Shown here piece after piece: positions 58,379 through 64,000 of a DNA stretch of 64,000 bases. Position numbers and translations under genes: made by a program. The first letter of the stretch is position 1, and every line of letters starts with the position of its first letter. The stretch comes from Nocardia takedensis NBRC 100417 (GTDB lineage: Bacteria > Actinomycetota > Actinomycetes > Mycobacteriales > Mycobacteriaceae). Location of the stretch: NCBI RefSeq assembly GCF_000308695.1, contig NZ_BAGG01000066.1:1-64000 (forward strand), written 5' to 3'. The notes beneath the pieces were generated by a model. That model was not told the origin of the DNA, did no database searches, and saw nothing but the letters and a program-made list of their open reading frames with translations.

Positions 58379-60331
58379 ATGGCCGTGGAGGGTCTGGTCC
58401 GGCCGACGGCGGACACATCGGCGCGGCGGGTGAGTCTATTGTGCGCGCGAGTGGGGAAGGGCGAACTCGAACCCGCCGCCGCGCTGGCCGAGGTCACCGC
58501 CGCCGAACTGGGCCGACTGCTCGGCGGCGGCCTGGTGACCGGCGAGGACGCCTTGGCGCGCGGTCGCACCCGCTCGCCCGGAGTCGCCGTGGGCGTGCTG
58601 GCCATGTCGACCGAGGTCGCCGCCGAACTCGACCGCGCGGGCGTGGCTTTCGTCCTCGCGGTCGACGACGCCGACCCCACGTATTTCCCCGCCCTGGCGG
58701 CCTGCGCGGGCTACTTCACCGCCGACCCCGGCGGCGACGCCTTCGGGCCCTCGCGCGCGGTCGCGGGCGGTCGTCCCACCGTGATCGCCGTGCCCTACCG
58801 CCGCACCGTGTGCGAACAGATCGCCGCCGTCCGCGCGATCGAGACGCCCGACGGTCGCCGTATCGACCTGCGCGTTCCCGCCACCCGCACCGCGATCTTC
58901 GGCGACACCGCCGTCGCCGAGGGCGAATGGATCTCCCTCGACGCGGTCACGGGCGCCCTGCACGCGGGCCGGGCGGGCGTCGAGTACTCGCCGGTCGCCG
59001 AGTTCTACCGGCTCGCCTGGGATCTGGTCGAGGAAGCGGTCGCCTACGGTCTCACCGCCACCCACGTCGACGCGGTGCGCTCGTTCCCCTCCCTGCCCAC
59101 CCGCGAACCGGTCACCGCCCGGTTGACCGCGCTGGCCGCCGACCCGGTCCTCACCGGCTACTGGCTGATGCTCGCCGAAGCGCACCGCCGCCGACGCCTG
59201 GACGTGTGGACCACCGCCCACACCCCCGAGGCCGTCGGGCGCGCCGTCCTGCTGACCAGTCCCGTGCACGTCCACCACGACGCGTGGGTCAGTTTCGACG
59301 TCCCGGCCGTGCAGGTCGGACTGGTCCGCGACGAGCGGATGTGGACCGACGAGATCGACCTCGACATCCTGCGCTCGCTGGTCCTGGGCCCCGACCTGGT
59401 GCCCGAGGACCGCTGGCGCGACGTCGTCGAGGACTACCTGCTGCGCCACACCGCGCGCCTGACCCGGACGCTGGCCGAGGCGCGCGGGGGAGTGGTCGTC
59501 CTGCGGGCGCTGTGCCTGTCCTGCACCGGCCTGCTGCCCGCCGAGGACGACATCGACCGTCTGGCCGAACGGTGCCGGGTGCCCGCCGAACACCTGCGCG
59601 AGGTCGTCGCCGACGTGATCAGCGCCGGGGAGACCCAGGGCTGCCGCGGCGCCCGACTGCTGAGCCAACGCCCCGACCTGGCCCGCCTGTGGCTGACCGC
59701 GGTCTGCCGGGCCGTGCGCGCGGTCGCCGACAGCGGGGAACCCGCCCGATTACGCATCCTGCTGCCGACCGTGACCGTCCCCGAGGAAGCCCGCCGCTTC
59801 CTCGCCGAACTCGACGCCGTCGCACCCGAGATCCTCGGGCGCGCGGGCCTGACGCTGCTGGACGGGGTGTCGGTGGTGATCGAGACGATGGGCGCGCATC
59901 TGCTCGCCGGTGATTTCCTCGCGCTGCGCTCGGAGGTAACCGCGGTCGACGGCGCGATGATCGGCGGCGCCGATTTCACCGCCGCCTGCTTCACGGTCGA
60001 CCCGCGCGACGCGGCCCGCACCGTCTTCCCGGGCTACCTGCGCGCGGGCATCCTGCCCGCCAGCCCCTTCGACACCCTCGACCCGCTGGTCGGGCGCGCC
60101 GTCCTCGATCTGCTCGACCGCACCGGCGAGGCCACCCCGCTCATGGGTCTGGGCGGCGAACTCGCCGGTTCCTGGGACGCGGTGGCGTGGCTGGCCGAAC
60201 AGGCCGCCCCGCGCGGCCTGCACTACGTCACCACCGACCCCGACACCGCACCGAGCGCCCTGTTCGCCGCCGCCGGCGCGGGTCGACCGACCACACCCCG
60301 CCTACGAGCCATCCGCTCCGCCGACTCCTGA
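58379..60331 (+). CDS. Divergent PEP-utiliser/PPDK-like protein lacking catalytic residues
   Basis: The 650-residue protein has the layout of the C-terminal two-thirds of pyruvate phosphate dikinase-like enzymes. A swivelling-domain-like segment (about 55-150) contains GEDALARGRTRSPGVAVGVL, where the usual GG-TSHAA phosphohistidine motif reads GDAFGPSRAVA, so the His is missing. A helical middle part follows, and a barrel-like C-terminus (about 440-640) with VSVVIETMGAHLLAGDF (compare MIETP) and IGGADFTAACF (compare GTNDLTQ). No ATP-grasp domain precedes it. The relation is by pattern only; a structural comparison is needed. ATG at 58379. Confidence 0.5.
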   Translation: MAVEGLVRPTADTSARRVSLLCARVGKGELEPAAALAEVTAAELGRLLGGGLVTGEDALARGRTRSPGVAVGVLAMSTEVAAELDRAGVAFVLAVDDADPTYFPALAACAGYFTADPGGDAFGPSRAVAGGRPTVIAVPYRRTVCEQIAAVRAIETPDGRRIDLRVPATRTAIFGDTAVAEGEWISLDAVTGALHAGRAGVEYSPVAEFYRLAWDLVEEAVAYGLTATHVDAVRSFPSLPTREPVTARLTALAADPVLTGYWLMLAEAHRRRRLDVWTTAHTPEAVGRAVLLTSPVHVHHDAWVSFDVPAVQVGLVRDERMWTDEIDLDILRSLVLGPDLVPEDRWRDVVEDYLLRHTARLTRTLAEARGGVVVLRALCLSCTGLLPAEDDIDRLAERCRVPAEHLREVVADVISAGETQGCRGARLLSQRPDLARLWLTAVCRAVRAVADSGEPARLRILLPTVTVPEEARRFLAELDAVAPEILGRAGLTLLDGVSVVIETMGAHLLAGDFLALRSEVTAVDGAMIGGADFTAACFTVDPRDAARTVFPGYLRAGILPASPFDTLDPLVGRAVLDLLDRTGEATPLMGLGGELAGSWDAVAWLAEQAAPRGLHYVTTDPDTAPSALFAAAGAGRPTTPRLRAIRSADS

Positions 60332-60336
60332 ATCCC

Positions 60337-60361
60337 CGCCGGCTCCCGACTCACGCCGGCG
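60337..60361 (+). terminator. Weak hairpin after the PEP-utiliser-like gene
   Basis: CGCCGGC (60337-60343) and GCCGGCG (60355-60361) with an 11-nt loop, followed by TTTCGCCT, 6 nt after the stop codon. The remaining 210 bp to the next gene hold no other feature except its ribosome site. Confidence 0.45.
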
Positions 60362-60573
60362 TTTCGCCTGGTCGCGGATTTCGCCTCGGGGGTGGGGGGC
60401 GGGCTGTAGGATTGGGCGCGGGTGAGGGGTGGTCGATACTCGAGAAGTCAAGGTGTGCAAGGGGATTCGACAACTCTGCCCGGTCCCGAGCAGGTCCTTT
60501 CCGAGTGCCCGCAGCGCGGCGGGTCGCGGTTGCAGTGCTGTCCACGTACGACCACGCATCGAGAGGAACGGAT

Positions 60574-62202
60574 ATGTCACGTCCCCATCAGGATCGATTG
60601 CGGTTGCTGTCCCCCGATCAGGAGGCCGATGTCGACCGGGTCGTCACCGACCTGCTGACCGGTGTCAGCGCGGGCGTTCCGGCCGACCTGGTCGACGACA
60701 TCGCCAAAGTGCGCGAACAGTGCCGGTTGGGCGCGGAGCGGATTCCCGGCGCGGGGGTGATGCTGGACGGGTTCGCGGCCTGGCCGCTGTTCGGCGGTCC
60801 GCATCCGCTGGTCGTGCTGCCCGCGGGCCTGGACCCGAAGGGCTGGAAGATGTACAGCGGCGCGATCGTGCGCCTGCTGATGCGCGGGTACGCGGTCGTG
60901 GCCTACACCGAGCGCGGTCTGCCCGGTTCGGAGGGCGAGTTGACGGTGGCCGGTCCCGAGGACGTCGCCGACGGCATCGCGGTCATCGACTGGGCGCTGG
61001 ATCACGACCGACTCGACGTCGACCGTGATCGCGTCGGCATGATGGGCATCTCCTACGGTTCGGGCATCAGCCAACTGGTGGCGGCGGCCGACGACCGGGT
61101 GGGCGCGGTGGTCGCGTTGAGCACCTGGGCCGATCTCGGGGAGGCCCTCTACGACAACGGCACCCGGCACCTGATGGCGGTGGAGGCGCTGGCCGCGATC
61201 AGCGAACATCCCAGCGCCGACCTGCTGCGGGTGCTGGCCGATTTCCGCGCGAACGAGAACATCGGCGAGGTGCTGGAGTGGGCCGCGCCGCGTTCACCGG
61301 CGCGCGTGTCGCAGCGGCGGGTGCCGACCTTTTTCACCAGCTACTGGCACGAGACGATCTTCCCGCAGAACCAACTGCTCGACCACTTCGACCGCTACCA
61401 GGGCGACAAGCGACTGGATCTGGCGATCGGCGACCACGGCGCGGTCGAGATTCCCGGCCTGACGCTGGGCGTGCACACCAGAACCACCGAGGCCGCCTAC
61501 GACTGGCTCGACCACCACCTGCGCGGGGTGGACAACGGCATCGACCGCGACGGTCTCGTGCACATCGAGACCATGCACAATTTCGCGAAAGAGGCGGCGG
61601 CGGACCTGAAGTCCTGGATCCGCCCGTCGCGGCGCTACTACCTGGAGGCCCCCGAAGCGGGCAGCACCGACGGCGTGCTCACCGAGTTGTCGACCTCGGG
61701 CTACGGGCAGAGCATCCAGGTCGGCGACGCCCAGGTCCGCGCGGCGAGCACTCTGGTGTTCGACGGCTTCCTGGAGCGGTTGCTGATGCCGAAACGGCAG
61801 CGGTTGGCCGAGGTCGACCGTCGGGCGGCGGCGGTGTGGAGCACCGAGGGGTTCCGCGAACCGCAGCGCGTCGCGGGCATTCCGGAGTTGCAGGTGACGG
61901 TGACCCCGTCGGAGGACGAGGTCACCGTCATCGCCTACCTGTTCGACTTGCAGCCCTTCACGGGGGCGCTGACGATCATCACCCACGCCGCCGTCACGGT
62001 GGACGACGCGGTGGCGGGCGAACCCGCGCCCGTGCACATCCGGTTGCAGGCCACCGACTACCGGATCCGCGCCGGTCACAAGTTGGTGCTGATCGTCGAC
62101 ACCCGCGACCCGCTCTACGGTGAGGACAACACGGACGGGTCCACGATCACCCTCTCCGATCATCACGGAGCGGCCTTCGTGGACGTCCCGCTCTCGAGCT
62201 GA
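60574..62202 (+). CDS. CocE/NonD-type alpha/beta hydrolase (X-Pro dipeptidyl-peptidase-like)
   Basis: This 542-residue serine hydrolase has an N-terminal alpha/beta-hydrolase domain (about 60-340) with the nucleophile elbow MMGISYGSGIS (Ser about 156) and an acid/His region near GDHGAVEIPG, then a beta-rich C-terminal domain (about 340-542) like that of X-Pro peptidases and cocaine esterase (PEDEVTVIAYLFDL-like text, HKLVLIVDTRDPLYGED). No signal peptide. The ATG at 60574 has GAGAGGAA upstream. Probably an esterase or acylase of unknown substrate. Confidence 0.8.
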   Translation: MSRPHQDRLRLLSPDQEADVDRVVTDLLTGVSAGVPADLVDDIAKVREQCRLGAERIPGAGVMLDGFAAWPLFGGPHPLVVLPAGLDPKGWKMYSGAIVRLLMRGYAVVAYTERGLPGSEGELTVAGPEDVADGIAVIDWALDHDRLDVDRDRVGMMGISYGSGISQLVAAADDRVGAVVALSTWADLGEALYDNGTRHLMAVEALAAISEHPSADLLRVLADFRANENIGEVLEWAAPRSPARVSQRRVPTFFTSYWHETIFPQNQLLDHFDRYQGDKRLDLAIGDHGAVEIPGLTLGVHTRTTEAAYDWLDHHLRGVDNGIDRDGLVHIETMHNFAKEAAADLKSWIRPSRRYYLEAPEAGSTDGVLTELSTSGYGQSIQVGDAQVRAASTLVFDGFLERLLMPKRQRLAEVDRRAAAVWSTEGFREPQRVAGIPELQVTVTPSEDEVTVIAYLFDLQPFTGALTIITHAAVTVDDAVAGEPAPVHIRLQATDYRIRAGHKLVLIVDTRDPLYGEDNTDGSTITLSDHHGAAFVDVPLSS

Positions 62203-62243
62203 GCGCGACGGCGGGCGTCCGGGGCGGTTCCGGGCGTCCGCGT

Positions 62244-63011
62244 CTAGCGGATGGCGACCACGACCCGGTCGTCGCCGTACTGCCACACGAGGCCGGCTTC
62301 GGCGAAGCCGGCCTCGCGGGCGAACTGGACGTAGTCGTGCACGGTGGGCCGATCGTCCACGACGTGCGCGAATCCGCCGTCGCGCAGGCGGACCAGGTCG
62401 GCCAGTTCGGGCGCGTCCTGGACCGCCGCCCACCACGCCGTCCAGTCCTCGGCGTCGGCGGTGCCGTTGCGTTGGGCCCGCCGCCGCGTCATCGCGCGAC
62501 CCAGCGCGTCGAGTCGGGGCCCGCTCGCGCCCTCGTAGAGGTGGTCGCCGTCGACGAAGACGCCGCCGGGCGGCAGCGCCCGCGCGCAGGTCTCGATCAG
62601 TCCGCGCAGCGGGGTGCGGTTCATCCAGTGCAGGGCGGTGGTGCTGACGAAGGCGTCCGGCGCGCGGTCCAGGCCGAGTCCGTCGAGCCAGGTGTCCGTG
62701 CGCAGGTCGGCGTCGACGGCGCGGAATCGCCGCGGGTCGAGGGTGAGTCCGGCGAGTCCGAGCAGCAGCGGGTCGGCGTCGACGCCGACGATGGTGGCTT
62801 CGGGGATGCGGCGCAGCAGGCGCTCGGACAGTGTGCCCGGCCCGACGCCGAGATCCACGATCAGCGGATCGGGGCGGTCCAGGAGTTCGACGAGGACGTC
62901 GCCGATGACCTCGAAGCGCTGTTCGCGGTCGGGCATATAGTGTTCTTGTTGCCGGTCCCAGCGCCGCACCCAGTAGCGGGCCCGTTCGACATCGAGCAGT
63001 ACCCGCGTCAT
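62244..63011 (-). CDS. Class I SAM-dependent methyltransferase
   Basis: This 255-residue methyltransferase has motif I LIVDLGVGPGTLSERLL (about 51-67), the acidic ribose-binding residue in IVGVDADPLLLGLAG, STTALHWM (motif II/III region) and PGGVFVDGDHLYEG. The start at 63011 (MTRVLL) has GAGG 5 nt upstream and excludes 17 variable residues. The substrate is unknown. The stop faces the CocE-like gene. Confidence 0.82.
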   Translation of the reverse strand: MTRVLLDVERARYWVRRWDRQQEHYMPDREQRFEVIGDVLVELLDRPDPLIVDLGVGPGTLSERLLRRIPEATIVGVDADPLLLGLAGLTLDPRRFRAVDADLRTDTWLDGLGLDRAPDAFVSTTALHWMNRTPLRGLIETCARALPPGGVFVDGDHLYEGASGPRLDALGRAMTRRRAQRNGTADAEDWTAWWAAVQDAPELADLVRLRDGGFAHVVDDRPTVHDYVQFAREAGFAEAGLVWQYGDDRVVVAIR

Positions 63012-63293
63012 CGGAGCCTCACCGCGTGTCCGGCGCGGCTTCGGCAGAGTGTTCTGTGACACGCGAAATCGCTTGCTGGATGCGATATCTCGTGCGTTGT
63101 CCGGCGGTTCGTGGCTCGGCCCTCCTCGGTTGTCGACTGTGCTCGGTCACGTCCGGGAGACATCGTAGGCAAGCGTGATCACCCCCATTGACAGCGGTCA
63201 CCGATTGGGGCGTCGAGTTCGGGGTATTGCCTCCCGCGAGTCCGGGGCGACGATGCCCCTCCGCATCGACGCCATGACCGGAAAGGATCGGAA

Positions 63294-63803
63294 ATGACAG
63301 GAACCCTGGTCGATCTCCCCGTCGAACGCGAGCGGATCGCGCATCCCACCCCGGGGGCGCGCCGCGACCGTTCGGGCGCGCCGACGCTGTGGCGGGAGGC
63401 CAAGACGGTGCTGGTCGCGCAGCGCCGCGGCCCGCGCGAGGTGGTGACGTTCCCGCGGTTGGTCATTCCGATCGGGGACAATCAACTCGCCTTCGGGCTG
63501 TCCTCGCGTTCACGGGAAGCGGACGAATTGGCCAGGGACAGTCGGGTCCTGGTGCAACCGGGAGATTGGCGCGGCACGCCGGCCCTCGGTTCCCACGAGC
63601 GCGAGGGCGTCGCCCAACTGGTCAGCGCGGGCACCCTACTGCCCTACGTGCAGTCCGAATTGGACGCCAAATACCGCTGGCGCGTCCCGATGTCGCGCAT
63701 GTTCCACCGGTTGTTCCGCCGCGAGGCCACGCCCTACGGCGACGCGGTGGTGCTGGTGACGGTCGATGAAGCCGGCCACCTGCCCTTCCTTCCGTTGCCC
63801 TGA
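63294..63803 (+). CDS. PPOX-class (pyridoxamine oxidase-like) flavin/F420 split-barrel protein
   Basis: The 169-residue split beta-barrel protein has TLWREAKTVLVAQRRGPREV, NQLAFGLSSRSREADELARD, SRVLVQPGDWRGTPALGSH and a C-terminal basic helix. The order resembles F420- or FMN-dependent PPOX oxidoreductases. The ATG follows GGAAAGGATCGGAA. No neighbour links; the region 63012-63293 upstream holds no gene and shows only a TTGACA at 63189-63194 without a clear -10. Confidence 0.65.
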   Translation: MTGTLVDLPVERERIAHPTPGARRDRSGAPTLWREAKTVLVAQRRGPREVVTFPRLVIPIGDNQLAFGLSSRSREADELARDSRVLVQPGDWRGTPALGSHEREGVAQLVSAGTLLPYVQSELDAKYRWRVPMSRMFHRLFRREATPYGDAVVLVTVDEAGHLPFLPLP

Positions 63804-63907
63804 CCGCTACCGCGCGCCGTAGGCCGCGACGAATGTCCTGCCGCCGCCTCGGCGATGGCTCGGAGTTCGGGCGCGCGCACCGTGCGGGTGCCCAGGCGCG
63901 AGCGGTT

Positions 63908-64000
63908 CTAGAGCGGCGCGGCGAGTAGTGCGAGCAGTTGTTCGGCCGCCACCTCCGGGTCCTCGGCGCGCAGTTTCCCGGCCAGGGTGAGCCTGGCGAG
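63908..64000 (-). CDS. C-terminal end of a TetR-type regulator (partial)
   Basis: The last 30 codons before a TAG at 63908-63910 read GKLRAEDPEVAAEQLLALLA and then APL. This is the usual end of AcrR-type TetR regulators. The rest of the gene lies outside the window. Confidence 0.5.
   Translation of the reverse strand, partial: LARLTLAGKLRAEDPEVAAEQLLALLAAPL

Noticed and set aside
1..64000. CRISPR arrays, insertion sequences, integrase/att sites, tRNA or rRNA genes.
   Set aside because: Looked for and not seen: no regularly spaced repeats, no transposase or integrase text, no tRNA-like cloverleaf with CCA-flanking signatures.

Overview
The window is about 70% GC or higher, uses GTG and TTG starts freely, and is densely packed on both strands. 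It carries glucosyl-3-phosphoglycerate synthase, an antigen-85-like mycolyltransferase, an NDMA-dependent alcohol dehydrogenase, WXG100 proteins, a TPP-riboswitch CytX transporter, KdpFABC and a 13E12-type DUF222 protein behind an SOS box. Together these point to a mycolic-acid actinobacterium, most likely Nocardia or a close relative. This is inferred from gene content; no rRNA or other marker gene is present. I saw no tRNA, rRNA, CRISPR array, insertion sequence or prophage.

Layout. 1-4082: the 3' end of an MFS transporter (with an apparent frameshift), a GT39-type membrane glycosyltransferase, GpgS and a secreted mycolyltransferase, all on the + strand and closely spaced. 4531-19034: an accessory block built from duplicated parts. 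It has two PucR-type regulators, two SRPBCC-plus-acyl-CoA-ligase fusions (the second has lost its catalytic motifs and C-terminal domain), a Baeyer-Villiger monooxygenase, three paralogous TetR regulators, a lytic transglycosylase, a Tat-exported FAD oxidoreductase and a TatA protein beside it. All three TetR genes have the same promoter geometry (-35, 17 bp, -10, 6 nt, ATG), which predicts leaderless mRNAs. Operator-like sequences are shared between the upstream regions of this block. 19093-26948: a small secreted protein, an SRPBCC/hydrolase pair, the alcohol dehydrogenase with a divergent TetR, a second TetR divergent from a FAD monooxygenase, and a second Tat-exported FAD oxidoreductase homologous to the first.

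27015-42909: mostly housekeeping and stress genes. These are a PF04672-type methyltransferase, an SGNH protein missing its active serine, MetY, a two-component system, a DUF4173-like membrane protein with a repetitive N-terminus, a MarR/ring-opening dioxygenase/DoxX module with palindromic operators, a CoA-disulfide-reductase-like enzyme, an AI-2E family transporter, CytX under a TPP riboswitch, and a DUF1206 protein. 43069-45615: a compact ESX-type toxin locus with two WXG100 proteins, a toxin ending in a PD-ExK nuclease-like domain, and an overlapping HEAT-repeat-like candidate immunity protein. 45632-64000: assorted genes including an epoxide-hydrolase-like protein, a WYL regulator, a YdeI-like protein, kdpFABC with an extra 27-codon leader ORF, an SOS-controlled truncated DUF222 protein, Aat, a BASS transporter, a decayed flavin monooxygenase, a divergent PEP-utiliser-like protein, a CocE-like hydrolase, a methyltransferase, a PPOX-like flavoprotein and the end of a TetR gene.

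How the parts may work together (inference). The 4.5-27 kb block looks like a regulated lipid or ketone/isoprenoid modification locus: acyl activation, Baeyer-Villiger oxidation, ester or epoxide hydrolysis, alcohol oxidation and exported flavoenzymes. The substrate cannot be read from the sequence. The ESX toxin locus depends on a secretion machine encoded elsewhere.
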